Below, piece after piece: positions 43,555-53,037 of a stretch of 64,000 nt of DNA. The notes below the pieces were generated by a model. The model was given only the letters and a program-made list of their open reading frames with translations, was not told where the DNA came from and did no database searches. The position numbers and the translations under genes are program-made. The stretch covers positions 62,001-126,000 of the forward strand of contig JAJRWT010000032.1 in assembly GCA_024276675.1 (NCBI GenBank). The letters run 5' to 3'. The first letter of the stretch is position 1. Each line of letters begins with the position of its first letter. This stretch comes from Myxococcota bacterium. Lineage in GTDB: Bacteria; Myxococcota_A; UBA796; JAFGLY01.

Positions 43555-44730
43555 ATGGGGTACGAACTCCTGTACCCGACCCCGTACGCGCGTGAAGGCA
43601 GGTACCCGCTCGCGGTCGTACTGGTTCTCCTGGCGTTGGTCTCGTTGTACGGCTGCGAACAGGATATCCGTGAGGGCAGTTTCTACGAAGATGTGAAAGC
43701 AGCATACGAAGACTGCGACGACGCAGAGATTCGCTTCTTGACGCAGAAGCACGGGATCCAGACTGCCTTTGCCCGTTGTGGCAGCAACAACTTCCTGACC
43801 TTCGACTGGGCTCCCAACGGGGTCCATCTCTATTTTCAGTTGCCTCCTGGGGGGTACATCCTGGATGGTGAAAAAAAAACCATCTCGGTCGTACCCACGG
43901 CCCTGCCGAAGACCAATGGTGTGTGGCTGGACGACAACCGCATCTGTTTTCTGCTGCCCGTCGAAGACCAGGACGACATCTACGACCTGACCGTTTACGA
44001 CCGAAGCACCAATTCTCTCACCGCTGTACGCACCACCCTCCGTGAACCCAGGTACCTGCAAGGCACCGGCCAGCCCACGCGCCTGTTGGTCACGGCACTC
44101 GACCAGTCTTCGAGGCGCAGACCATTTTCCCTGAAGACCACCGATGGGCGGGTGGAGAGGGCCTTTACCTGGCTCGGCGACGAGCTGGACACCTTCACCT
44201 TCGAGCCAGCCACCGGGTTTGTCACCTGGGCCAACGCCAATGAGTCCCACCTCGCTCTGCAAGATGGCTCACACCAGGTGGACTTCCCGGATTCCACGAG
44301 GGCTGTCGTACACCACGGCGGGCGCTACGTGGCCCTGGAACGACTTGGCGATTCCGTGAGTCCATTCGATCAGAGCGGCTGGGACGAGTTGAGCGACGAG
44401 GCCAGGGAGCGCCGGAAAAAGAAGAGAGACGCCTGGGTAGAGCGGCTCCCCGAATGGGCGCCCCGCGAGGTAAGGCCCCCCTCCTTCGACATCTACGACC
44501 TGGAAAACAACTCCCGCTATCGCATTACCTCCTTCCAGGGCAGCGACTTCCACTGGTACCCGGCCAGGGACTACTACTGCTATTTCCGCCTCTGGGGCGT
44601 GGAAGGCGTGGAGCTGCACAAAAACGTGGGACTCGTCGACCTGACCGACCGCCTGCGTGTCGTGGGAAGAGGGGAATTTCCCCGCGGCATGGAACTGGTC
44701 AGTGGCCAACTCCATGAGGGTACTCTGTAG
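43555..44730 (+). CDS. TolB/WD40-like propeller lipoprotein
   Basis: 391 residues. GGGAG nine bases before ATG 43555. Lipoprotein signal (YPLAVVLVLLALVSLYGC). The body is a repetitive beta-propeller: FLTFDWAPNGVHLYFQLPP, VWLDDNRICFLLPVEDQDDI, FTFEPATGFVTWANANESHL, SDFHWYPARDYYCYFRLWG. A charged helical insertion (DELSDEARERRKKKRDAW) lies near residue 290. It is probably an outer-membrane or periplasmic binding lipoprotein. It follows the M14 peptidase by 56 bases on the same strand. It ends in TAG. Confidence 0.65.
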   Translation: MGYELLYPTPYAREGRYPLAVVLVLLALVSLYGCEQDIREGSFYEDVKAAYEDCDDAEIRFLTQKHGIQTAFARCGSNNFLTFDWAPNGVHLYFQLPPGGYILDGEKKTISVVPTALPKTNGVWLDDNRICFLLPVEDQDDIYDLTVYDRSTNSLTAVRTTLREPRYLQGTGQPTRLLVTALDQSSRRRPFSLKTTDGRVERAFTWLGDELDTFTFEPATGFVTWANANESHLALQDGSHQVDFPDSTRAVVHHGGRYVALERLGDSVSPFDQSGWDELSDEARERRKKKRDAWVERLPEWAPREVRPPSFDIYDLENNSRYRITSFQGSDFHWYPARDYYCYFRLWGVEGVELHKNVGLVDLTDRLRVVGRGEFPRGMELVSGQLHEGTL

Positions 44731-44826
44731 CCCCATCCGGAAAAGGCTCCCATGGCCAGAGTTCATGGAAAACCGGCAGTCGGCGTTGTGTCAGGCCCCT
44801 TCCAGGAAATTCCTCCCGTATACCGT

Positions 44827-45558
44827 TCACAGATCCAGACAGGTCTTGATGGTTGCCATGTCTTCCGCAGAGAATACGACCCCCGATTGGGAGTGTTCAC
44901 CGCAACGCAGCTCGCCGTCGATTTCCGGGCATGTTGAGATCACCTTGCCATCGGGAGGATGCCCGCCTGTGGCCTGGAACGTGCACGAGGTCGCGCCGCG
45001 CAGGAAGTACAAGGCGATATCGAAGTTGCTTATCCTGACATCGTAGCTGGCAGAAATGGCATCACGGTATCGGGCCAGGGCCCAGGTGAGGGGTGTGAGC
45101 GATTGCATCTCCAGGGCCGACCCATGGATACCCACGGGTATCAGCAGGTTGCCCGGCGGGATGACCAGCACGATCCTCCCATGGGATGTCTCGGACTCGT
45201 AGGCGATGCGAAGCTGTGCCGGATCCCGAACCCGCCCCGCCAGGTTCCGCCCCAGTTCGTGCAGCGCATCTCCGTCGCTGAAGAAGGTTTGATGCAGCTT
45301 CCGAACCCGGAAGAAGGCCAGTTCCACGTCGATGGGCTCGCTGTCGGCCCGCGCTGCGAATTCCGGAACGCTGCTGCCAGTATTTGTGGTGTTGGCTGGT
45401 GACGAGTCAGGACCTGTGTTCTGGACAGCGCCGTCCTGGGGCGCTTCTTGCCGCTGACAACCCAAACCGACGAATCCAGGGCAGTACAAGGAAACCGCCA
45501 GTAGGAAAATCCTTGAGAAACACCCGTGACACCTGGAAAAATTTCTGCTGGATATCAC
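44827..45558 (-). CDS. Predicted lipoprotein/secreted protein, unknown
   Basis: 243 residues. GTG 45558 has GGAGG six bases upstream, a strong ribosome site. The N-terminus is a signal (SRIFLLAVSLYCPGF) with a Cys at residue 34 (VGLGCQRQ) that may be lipidated, followed by a disordered Ser/Thr/Asn linker (NTGPDSSPANTTNTGSSVP). The folded part (90-243) has several Cys near the end (SCTFQATGGHPPDGKVISTC, CPEIDGELRCGEHSQ) that could form disulfides. I recognise no family. It is downstream of the DUF507 gene by 37 bases on the same strand. Confidence 0.55.
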   Translation of the reverse strand: MISSRNFSRCHGCFSRIFLLAVSLYCPGFVGLGCQRQEAPQDGAVQNTGPDSSPANTTNTGSSVPEFAARADSEPIDVELAFFRVRKLHQTFFSDGDALHELGRNLAGRVRDPAQLRIAYESETSHGRIVLVIPPGNLLIPVGIHGSALEMQSLTPLTWALARYRDAISASYDVRISNFDIALYFLRGATSCTFQATGGHPPDGKVISTCPEIDGELRCGEHSQSGVVFSAEDMATIKTCLDL

Positions 45559-45595
45559 CGCATGCCTCCACGGGGGCCTGCCCCTGCCAGAGTAG

Positions 45596-46114
45596 TCAGA
45601 TCAATCCATGCCGCCTCTTGACCTCCTTGAGGGCCTGCGAGAACGCGATTTCAAAGTCGACGGTCCCTTCAGTCGCGTTCTTCACCTGTTTGCGGGCTTC
45701 CTCGCGGAGCGCATGTTCATCTACGTCGAACTCCTTGATGGTGTTCAAGGTCTTTCGATAGAGGGTGTCGTCGTCGGCATAGACTTCGTCGATAAAATTG
45801 GTGATCATGAAGTTTTCGACGAATTGACGCGAAAGGTATTTCTCTACGCTGTCGCCCGTCGGGTGGTTCCACGATTCGACGATCTGGCCTCTTATCCTGC
45901 CATACTGATCATATGGGATGTTGTGGTTGGCCATCCTGTCTCGTACAGCCTCCCGAAGATCCATGTCGCGCTTCAGGAAGGTCTTCATTATTGCCATGAG
46001 ATCCCGCTCAGCCTCTGTACGATGCTCCTCGGAAACCTCGATGTCACCATCTCTGGACAGACGCTCTATGACAGCCTGTGCAATCGGTTGAATCTTGACA
46101 CGGTATAGGTTCAT
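45596..46114 (-). CDS. DUF507 family protein
   Basis: 172 residues, soluble and highly helical. It begins MNLYRVKIQPIAQAVIERLS, which fits the DUF507 opening (a short strand, then alternating helices), and ends VDFEIAFSQALKEVKRRHGL. The family is common in Deltaproteobacteria and some other groups and its role is unknown. GGAG lies six bases before ATG 46114. The 252-base region upstream holds no gene I trust. Confidence 0.75.
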   Translation of the reverse strand: MNLYRVKIQPIAQAVIERLSRDGDIEVSEEHRTEAERDLMAIMKTFLKRDMDLREAVRDRMANHNIPYDQYGRIRGQIVESWNHPTGDSVEKYLSRQFVENFMITNFIDEVYADDDTLYRKTLNTIKEFDVDEHALREEARKQVKNATEGTVDFEIAFSQALKEVKRRHGLI

Positions 46115-46366
46115 CTGAAACTCCGGTACTGGAATTGCCGACCCAGTACGGGTACTGCTCTATGAGCTTCGGGGGGAAAAACGCAACGACATTGGCGAAG
46201 AAACAGCGAGTAGTTGTAACGGTCGACGACGCAGGCAATCGTCTAGCCTGTCGCGACTCGAAATGCGACAAAGGATTCACAACCTGCTCGGGCGATGAAA
46301 GAACGCTCGGGACGGACAGTGTGCCGTTTCTGGACGACGATGGCGGTCCCTGGGCTCACGGGCTCG

Positions 46367-46825
46367 TCAACGGGCTATCTGGGTGGCCTCCATGGTTGCA
46401 TCCAAAATGCAGTTGTTTGAGGTGAATTCGTCGTCGTCCACCTCCACCTCGAAATCACCGCTCATTTTCATGATGTCGTCTTCCTGGTAGAACATGCCGG
46501 AATTGTAGACATAAAGAGTAGCCTCCCCCCAGGTCGCGGTTCCTCCGAAGGAGTAGCTCCAGGTAGCATCCACCGAACCGGAAAAGCTGATGCCATCGCG
46601 AAATTCGAAGACAAGTTCGGTCTGGGAAGCAGCGGTGATGCCCAGAAAGCCCTGGGCCCAGTCGGTAAGCACGGAGTACTCGCCTTCACATCCCGTAGCA
46701 CCGTTGATCATGACATTATAGGTACCCTCGACATCGGGAACATTCCCCCCGGAAGCGCCAGTGTCAGATGAATCATGGCCTCCACAGGCACACAGGAAGA
46801 GCAGCAGGATTACAGGCTTTTGCAT
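46367..46825 (-). CDS. Small lipoprotein, unknown
   Basis: 152 residues. Short lipoprotein signal MQKPVILLLFLCACGG with the lipidated Cys in LCAC, then a Ser/Asp/Thr/Gly linker (DSSDTGASGGNVPDVEG). The remainder is a small beta-barrel or sandwich (GTYNVMINGATGCEGEYSVL; VDATWSYSFGGTATWGEATL). It is likely exported to the outer membrane. Function unknown. It lies on the same strand as its neighbours, 101 bases downstream of the large acidic protein. Confidence 0.6.
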   Translation of the reverse strand: MQKPVILLLFLCACGGHDSSDTGASGGNVPDVEGTYNVMINGATGCEGEYSVLTDWAQGFLGITAASQTELVFEFRDGISFSGSVDATWSYSFGGTATWGEATLYVYNSGMFYQEDDIMKMSGDFEVEVDDDEFTSNNCILDATMEATQIAR

Positions 46826-46925
46826 CGGCACGTTCTTGGCTCCGCAGAACTCGGTGGTGGGTTGCCAGCCCGATATTCCATGGGCGTGGCAGGTCATGGG
46901 GCGGATAGGGGACCTGAATATATCG

Positions 46926-49900
46926 TCACGCGTCGTTCAGGAGAAGGAAAGCCTTCTTCATCAGATGGTCGTCCAGTGGTTGTCCTGGAACTTCCGAAGG
47001 AATGGGCACCTGGAGGTCGCTCCGGGGGATGAACCCATCATTTATCTTGTCCCGCAGGAAGGACATGTACAGGGTAACAGGGTCATCCCCGGCCTGGTAC
47101 TCGTGGGCGTCCAGTAGCTGTGTCCCGTAGATGTGGCCCAACAGCACCGAGCCATCCTCAAACTCGAAGAGCCGGTACCCCCTGAAGAGATCTCGGAAGT
47201 CGGGAGCCATGAACAGATGTGCCGATTCCGGTGGTTCTGCTCCAGGATGCTGCTCGGGCTGGGCTTCGGGAACGGAGCCCTCCCGGGGTGGTTCCTCCAG
47301 CTCAACAGGTGGAACACTTTCTCCAGACTCTTCGGACAGGGGTTGGAGAAGATGGTCTTCCTGGGATGCCTCCTCCGGTGCCACCGGCTGGTCCTGCGAT
47401 GCCAACCGGGTCTGTTCCAACCCTTCAAACCCCGACTCATCCGGTTCTTCTTCAGGTTGATGAGGGGAACCGGCCTGGGCAGGTTTGTCATCTTGCAGGA
47501 TATCTTCTTCCAGTTCTTCTTCAAGGGGGAAAGGTTCGGGAGAGGAAGGTGCCGGCGCCTGGAGATCCTGCTCCCGTTCCGGCTGCTTCTGCTCCGTCTC
47601 CGGGTCTGTCCGAGAGTGGGGCTCGGTAGCGTCCATCCATTCATCGTCGCCAAAGAGGGAGTCGAAGAAATCGTCGTCTGAAGGGGGCTCCCCGGAGACT
47701 TCCGTACCCGCGGGCGTCACCTTAGAAGGTTCGGGTTCCGTGCCGGTAGTCTCGGAGGGCAGAGTATCCTCTGCATCCAGATCCCTGAAAAGCTCTCGCT
47801 CCTCGAAAGGCTTGTCTTCAGAAGGCGCCCCTGGCTCCGCCTCCGTGGCGGAGTCGCCCATGTCAACGGCATCACCGAAAAAGTCGGATAGATCCTGGAA
47901 GGGATCATCGGCAGCATCTTCGTCGAAGGACAGGTCCAAAAAGTCGTCGCCTGCCTGCTCGGAGGATGACTCGAGTTCTTCTTCGGATTGCTCCTGCCCT
48001 GTCTCGGATAGTCCGGTGGGTTCGGTGGGCTCGGTCTGCTCCCCCGCGACCGGCTCAGTGGAGTCATCCCAGACCAACGGAACTTCGTCCCATGAATGTT
48101 GGCCGTCCGTCTCCGAGTTCAATGTGTCATCCATTACCATGCGCTGCTGGTCGCTGGAAGCGGTCAGCCCTGGGAGGGTGTCATCCCCTCCAGGCAGAGA
48201 GGAATCGGGCTGGGCATGTGGTTGCTCCGTATTTGATGACAGGTCCTCGGGAGCAGGGTCTTGGAGAGCAGGGGTTTCGGACACGGCGTCTGCCGAGGCG
48301 GGAGGCAGATAGCCAAGGAATTCTTCGCCCGAATCCTCGTGATCGACACCTGGTGAAGTAGAAGATTGGGCTGTGGAGCCAGTCAACTCGCCTTGCTGGC
48401 CAATGTCCGGTGATGTTGTCGCCTCCGGCTCCGGAGCAGGCACGAATGAATGAGCGTCATGGGCCGGTGACTCCTGCTCTTCGTGACCTGCGAGAACATC
48501 AGGCTCGGCCTTGTGAACCTCGTTGGCAGGAGGCAGGAAACCGAGGAAAGCTCCGTCCCCGGCTCCGTCGTCCGTGATTGGTGATGATCCTACAATCTGC
48601 TTTGTTCCTGGTGGTTGCACTGGTGAATCGCCGGCCTTGAGTGGTTCGGAAACCAGTTGTCCGGGCTCTTCGGAGAGCAGCATGAATCCGTCTTCGAACA
48701 CCAGATCATCGTCCTCGTCGTCTTCCAGTTCCAGGCTGTAGGGTTCCCGGCCGGATGACTCAGGATCCACATCAACGATTCGGTCCTCTTCTCCCGTGAA
48801 GTCGTCTTCCAACAGCACCGCGAATCCCGCAGAGCTGTCGTCCGTATCGTCGGTGCTTTCTTCCACGGACCCGGTACCGCCATCTGGCTCTGCAAAGGGA
48901 TCTTCATAGTCGGCGGGTTGTTGAAGTCCGGATTCGAAGGGATCGATACCTTGTGCCGGCTGTTCACCGGGTGGGACGGGGGAAGTGATCTGCGCTGGCA
49001 CTACCGTTCTGGAGGAACGTCTCGCCCCCATTGTTCTGGCGATCTCTCGATCCGCATCATAGAAATCATGGAAGTCCGCACCCGGCAGGCACAGTACCTC
49101 CAGCGGGGCCGATTCCGAGGAATCCAGCGCCACCATCAGGATCACATCGTCATCGCCCTTTTCCTGGGTAAAGCGAACCGGGTAGTGGCGAAAATCGGTG
49201 TCAATTCCCGCTATGGACTCTGGACTACCCAGCACGCGATAGGGAAGCGCCGCATCTTCGATTTCTTCCTGGTAGGACCGCAGGAAGGCGGGCGTACACA
49301 CTATTCCCCTGGAAAACAGCTCCCCGCCATGACGAAATGCCCGGTGTATGCCCAGAGGATCCTCGGGAATGTCGTGGGGAGGGCCCATGCCCGCCAGATG
49401 AACCGCACGCTCCAGGGTCTCGCCGAAGAATGCCGTTCGCTCCCCATCGCCTCCGCCAAGGACGGATCCCATGTCCAGACCGAGTCCGGGGGGATCGATG
49501 TCCGACAGCAGCAGATCGTCTCCAAGTTTTCCGGGATGGATACGCAGGGATTGCGAGAGGAGATCCTGGATGGAGATGGCGGTCTCCAGGGCAGCCCGTG
49601 CCCGACGGAACACCAATATGAGATGACTGCCCGTGTCAAGGGCCAAACCGCCATTGCGGGCCGCCAGAATCTTCAGTCGGTGCCAGCTCTGCTCCAATCC
49701 ATAGGTATAGAATAACAGTCCCTTTTTCTGGGCCAGGTTGAGGGCCGCGGTTCTGTGGTCCACAAGCCTAAGTGCCAGAACCGCGCAGGGTACTCCCCCG
49801 AAATCGCCCCGGGGAACCGCGAGTGTAAGATCAGGACCAGGTGGAGTTGAAGCTTTGTGTACCTTGAGAGCCGGCTTGAGAAAAGAGACGACGGCGGAAA

Positions 49901-50960
49901 TGAGATCCCACAGTTGCAGAGCGCTCAGCATCGTGCGCATGGAAGCCGCTAGCGGAAGCGCTGTACTGCGCTCCAGGAGCTGTGAAACCTCTTCCTTCTC
50001 GAAACCCGCCTCCCGCAGTTCCCGTGGCCCGCTGAAGTCCGACAGGTTGCACAGAATGCTGGTCACTGTCGCCGGATCCCTGGAGAGACGGAGCATCAGG
50101 TTGTCGGTGGAGGGTATCGAGTCGTCCAGGGCCAACAGCGGCGCCAGGAGCGCGTTGTCGGCGGGGCTGGCTTTGCCGGTGGACACGCGATCATGGATCC
50201 CTCTAGCCACTGAAACCAACAACTCCATCACACGTTCCACCAGAGCCGGATTGCCTGGAAGCCCAAGAAAACCCATGACATCCGACACAGGAGGCAAGCT
50301 ACCCGGAGTGGGCGGAAATACCAGGTTCATGCGGCTCTTGACCAATGCTTGGTAGAAGCGTGTAGGTTGGATGGTGGCATCGATTCCCGCGGTGAGACTC
50401 CAGGCAGCACTCCAGCGAGCGGTCACGGAAAGCGTGCTCGCAGACAGCAGGCTGCCCTTTTGCTGGTGGCCGTCCAACTCCCTCACCAGGTCCAGGAGCT
50501 TTCTGCTCTCGGAGCTGGCCTCCAGTCCATAGGGAGGGGAGCCGTTCATCAGGGAACTGGAAATCCGCATACATTCGAGGAAAGGTATTGCCATCGCTGC
50601 GGGAGAAACCCGGGCAGCCTCCAACAGCAGATCCACCATGGTGCGAACAAACGGATCTTCGGCCCAATCCTCCTGCGTTCGGGTGGAAACATCTTCGCCT
50701 TCGCCCGTTTCCATGGCGGCACCCACGGAGGACAGCAGCATCTTGGCGAGAAGATGACCAATCCGGGAAGTACAGGCAACGGCTATGCAGGACGGAGCCT
50801 CGGCAGAATCTACATTCCAGAATGCCGGAGTTTCCACGCCGATGTCTGGCACCAGGCGAATCGCTTGCTGGGGATCAGGAACCAGGCGGCACCTGGAGGT
50901 GACCGTCTTCAACCAGTCGACGACGTCCATGGGATCCGGGCTCCATCTTGGAGGTTTCAT
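46926..50960 (-). CDS. Large protein with degenerate cyclase-like domain and long acidic tail
   Basis: About 1344 residues (ATG 50960; ATG 50930 with GGAG ten bases upstream is also possible). The first 400 residues are helical without a clear family. About 410-560 resembles a class III cyclase: VPCAVLALRLVDHRTAALNL, AARNGGLALDTGSHLILVFR, ALETAISIQDLLSQ, ERTAFFGETLERAVHLAG. The catalytic metal residues are not preserved. About 680-1240 is a low-complexity, strongly acidic tract rich in Glu, Asp, Pro and Ser with recurring FLGYLPPA / AFLGFLPPAN pieces. The last 90 residues are folded again (RDLFRGYRLFEFEDGSVLLG). No signal or membrane segment. Its cyclase remnant echoes that in the PknK-like kinase. 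Confidence 0.65.
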   Translation of the reverse strand: MKPPRWSPDPMDVVDWLKTVTSRCRLVPDPQQAIRLVPDIGVETPAFWNVDSAEAPSCIAVACTSRIGHLLAKMLLSSVGAAMETGEGEDVSTRTQEDWAEDPFVRTMVDLLLEAARVSPAAMAIPFLECMRISSSLMNGSPPYGLEASSESRKLLDLVRELDGHQQKGSLLSASTLSVTARWSAAWSLTAGIDATIQPTRFYQALVKSRMNLVFPPTPGSLPPVSDVMGFLGLPGNPALVERVMELLVSVARGIHDRVSTGKASPADNALLAPLLALDDSIPSTDNLMLRLSRDPATVTSILCNLSDFSGPRELREAGFEKEEVSQLLERSTALPLAASMRTMLSALQLWDLISAVVSFLKPALKVHKASTPPGPDLTLAVPRGDFGGVPCAVLALRLVDHRTAALNLAQKKGLLFYTYGLEQSWHRLKILAARNGGLALDTGSHLILVFRRARAALETAISIQDLLSQSLRIHPGKLGDDLLLSDIDPPGLGLDMGSVLGGGDGERTAFFGETLERAVHLAGMGPPHDIPEDPLGIHRAFRHGGELFSRGIVCTPAFLRSYQEEIEDAALPYRVLGSPESIAGIDTDFRHYPVRFTQEKGDDDVILMVALDSSESAPLEVLCLPGADFHDFYDADREIARTMGARRSSRTVVPAQITSPVPPGEQPAQGIDPFESGLQQPADYEDPFAEPDGGTGSVEESTDDTDDSSAGFAVLLEDDFTGEEDRIVDVDPESSGREPYSLELEDDEDDDLVFEDGFMLLSEEPGQLVSEPLKAGDSPVQPPGTKQIVGSSPITDDGAGDGAFLGFLPPANEVHKAEPDVLAGHEEQESPAHDAHSFVPAPEPEATTSPDIGQQGELTGSTAQSSTSPGVDHEDSGEEFLGYLPPASADAVSETPALQDPAPEDLSSNTEQPHAQPDSSLPGGDDTLPGLTASSDQQRMVMDDTLNSETDGQHSWDEVPLVWDDSTEPVAGEQTEPTEPTGLSETGQEQSEEELESSSEQAGDDFLDLSFDEDAADDPFQDLSDFFGDAVDMGDSATEAEPGAPSEDKPFEERELFRDLDAEDTLPSETTGTEPEPSKVTPAGTEVSGEPPSDDDFFDSLFGDDEWMDATEPHSRTDPETEQKQPEREQDLQAPAPSSPEPFPLEEELEEDILQDDKPAQAGSPHQPEEEPDESGFEGLEQTRLASQDQPVAPEEASQEDHLLQPLSEESGESVPPVELEEPPREGSVPEAQPEQHPGAEPPESAHLFMAPDFRDLFRGYRLFEFEDGSVLLGHIYGTQLLDAHEYQAGDDPVTLYMSFLRDKINDGFIPRSDLQVPIPSEVPGQPLDDHLMKKAFLLLNDA

Positions 50961-51287
50961 GAATGCGATCAGAAGCAAGTCTACCAGAAAAAATCAATGT
51001 GGCCACCCAGGTTCCCGGAGCCTGGACGAGCATGCCTTCAGATTTCCAGGACAGGGCGACCATTGCCAGGATATGGCTCGATGTACAGGTGGAGGAATGT
51101 GCAAGATATTCCAGTGCAACCTGACCGTCATGCCATTGACTCCAGGCTTGGGCCATATCCGACTCTGCCTGGAAAGACACACCGTGCCCACCTGTTTGTT
51201 CCCATCCGCACAGCACGCCCAGCGCATGTACGGCTCATTGTTTGCAGGCGGGCCATGCCCCCCCCGCAAGGGCTGGTAAAAAAACTG
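50961..51287. other. Intergenic stretch
   Basis: 327 bases between the AgmX/PglI-type gene and the large acidic-protein gene. Open frames exist on both strands but none has a ribosome site or recognisable domain. A run of seven T (minus strand, 51284-51278) lies four bases after the upstream stop, without a strong stem. Confidence 0.3.
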
Positions 51288-51887
51288 CTATTCAGGCGAG
51301 TCCCCTGGATTCATCTGGCGCGGAGACAACTCGTTGCTGCTGGGTTCGCCTTTCCATGCCGGGAACATTTCTTCAGACCCGGTCCCTTCCAACAGGTCCA
51401 CTCCCAGGAAGTTTCGCAAGGTATCGCGCATGCTGGCGGAAAAATCCGACGGAAGGAAAATAAACAGAGGACCGGTTGCCCTGGGTATGTGTGTAAGCGC
51501 GGGGAAGGGTTGCAGCTTGCCGCCACTCCACAGCAGAGTGTACCTGAAACGCTCTATGTGCTCATGCCGGGCGGGAAACCTGATGTTGGCCCCGGCCGCG
51601 GCCAGGCAGCGATCCAGGGACGGGTCGCCACTACCTGGTGAAAGCACATCGCTGGCCAGCAAGGTGCCGGCGGGGCCCACCGAGAATGCCCAGACCAGCG
51701 GCTCCACCTCGTCACGTTGGGCTTGCTCCAGGAAGCAAGGCGAAAAAAAAACCGTAGAGTCGTGAATGATCTGGAGAACCTCGGACTCCTGGAGATAGAT
51801 GGGGAGTGGCGCGGCATCCTCGTCGTAGGTGGAGGCCGGCGCCCCGGAGAGACCACAGAGAAAAAAAAGAACAGGAAAGCTCATCAC
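51288..51887 (-). CDS. AgmX/PglI C-terminal-domain-like secreted protein
   Basis: 199 residues. Signal peptide MSFPVLFFLCGLSGAPA. The body resembles the AgmX/PglI (TonB-like) C-terminal domain: a Cys in VFFSPCFLEQAQRDEVEPLV, then VWAFSVGPAGTLLASDV, a second Cys in SLDRCLAAAGANIRFPARH. In Myxococcota this domain is found in gliding- and secretion-related envelope proteins. The GTG start at 51887 has GGAGG seven bases upstream and overlaps the stop of the upstream gene in GTGA, so the two are translationally coupled. The last 40 residues are disordered (FPAWKGEPSSNELSPRQ). Confidence 0.6.
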   Translation of the reverse strand: MMSFPVLFFLCGLSGAPASTYDEDAAPLPIYLQESEVLQIIHDSTVFFSPCFLEQAQRDEVEPLVWAFSVGPAGTLLASDVLSPGSGDPSLDRCLAAAGANIRFPARHEHIERFRYTLLWSGGKLQPFPALTHIPRATGPLFIFLPSDFSASMRDTLRNFLGVDLLEGTGSEEMFPAWKGEPSSNELSPRQMNPGDSPE

Positions 51888-52810
51888 TTCAAGTCCTCCA
51901 GGATGCCGTCATAGACTTGATGTTGAAGCAGTGAACCATTACCGGGCTGCTGGGTGCCCTGGGGGGTGAAGACGGAGGAGAGGTTTGTTGTCCAGTGAAA
52001 CTCGTGCTTGACACGATGTGGTTCTTCCACCTCCACCCAGACCTGGCCCCGGCACTCCCCATCGGAGCTGTGGATGGCCGTCCACTCCGGGCGTTTTTCC
52101 CAACCCTTGCCCACCACCGTACCCGTATAGCTCAGGTGATGAAGCTGAACGCCGTCTTCATCCTGCACCATTTCTTCGCGGGTCCAGGTCACGCGTTGGG
52201 TCAGGCGCATTCCACGATCTTTGTCCAGGATGTAGGGAAGATGGACATTGAGAGTCACGGTTTCACCAACAGCCAACCGAGGAATGTTTGTTCCCAGGCT
52301 GGCCCAGAGAGGCATGAGAAGATCGCCGTGGCGAGGTTGGCCGGAGAGGTGTTCCAGTTGGCGAAGCTGGAGCAATTCGCCCCCGATGAAACGACGCATC
52401 TCGAAGGAAAGCGATGAAAGCCCGGAAAACACGGGGAGCGAATTGGGACGTTCCGGGTACGAGACGACAATCGGGCCCAGATCCACTTTGAAACCAATGG
52501 ATTCATCCCGGTATCGTCGGGCCGGTTCCACGTTGATCGTGCCATCCCAGTTGAAGACACTGGGGTCTGAATACTCCAGCGGTACCTCCCCGCGGCCATC
52601 TTCCAACAGGTATGTCGAAAACCGCGCCTGGACGGAAAAACGCATTTCCCTGTGGATCCACTGGGTCAGGTCGTCTTTGGGGGGGAGGCGATGACGACAG
52701 TACACGGAGCACAGAGCCACCAGCAGGAGCATCCCAACCGGGTACCGACGATGGTGGTACCCTGGAGCCAACGTGGAAATGCCTTGTCTGTGGATGGCAA
52801 CGTGAAGCAC
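51884..52810 (-). CDS. Membrane-anchored or exported protein, unknown
   Basis: 308 residues. GTG 52810 is preceded by AGGAGG with a four-base gap. Residues 1-25 are basic and polar, then a hydrophobic stretch VGMLLLVALCSVYC leads to RHRLPPKDD; this could be a signal anchor or an unusual lipoprotein signal. The rest is mostly beta (HREMRFSVQARFSTYLLEDG; VKHEFHWTTNLSSVF). I recognise no family. The stop overlaps the next gene (AgmX/PglI-like) by four bases, so the two probably act together in the envelope. Confidence 0.6.
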   Translation of the reverse strand: MLHVAIHRQGISTLAPGYHHRRYPVGMLLLVALCSVYCRHRLPPKDDLTQWIHREMRFSVQARFSTYLLEDGRGEVPLEYSDPSVFNWDGTINVEPARRYRDESIGFKVDLGPIVVSYPERPNSLPVFSGLSSLSFEMRRFIGGELLQLRQLEHLSGQPRHGDLLMPLWASLGTNIPRLAVGETVTLNVHLPYILDKDRGMRLTQRVTWTREEMVQDEDGVQLHHLSYTGTVVGKGWEKRPEWTAIHSSDGECRGQVWVEVEEPHRVKHEFHWTTNLSSVFTPQGTQQPGNGSLLQHQVYDGILEDLK

Positions 52811-53037
52811 TTGTCCTCCTGGATTGCCCTGAGACAGCTCCCAGGCGATATACCTTCGCGGCCAGGGGCTTCCTCGCGTATAACCCTGCCCATGGCTGGG
52901 TGCGCCTGGAAAAGACAGGGCTTATGCTACCGGGGCACGGCTCTTCCATGCTCAAGGCATGGTGCCGTTGTCGGGGAACAACCAGTGCGGGAGCCCTGTG
53001 GCCGCTGTGTGAATCTTGAATGGTGGAGGCTTTGAAC

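Noticed and set aside
46135..46425. 96-codon plus-strand frame in the gap upstream of the DUF507 gene
   Set aside because: No Shine-Dalgarno, codon choice unlike neighbours, and its end runs into the small lipoprotein gene on the other strand.
50349..51641. 430-codon plus-strand open frame across the large acidic-protein gene start
   Set aside because: No ribosome site, no domain, and the opposite strand has coherent genes on both sides.
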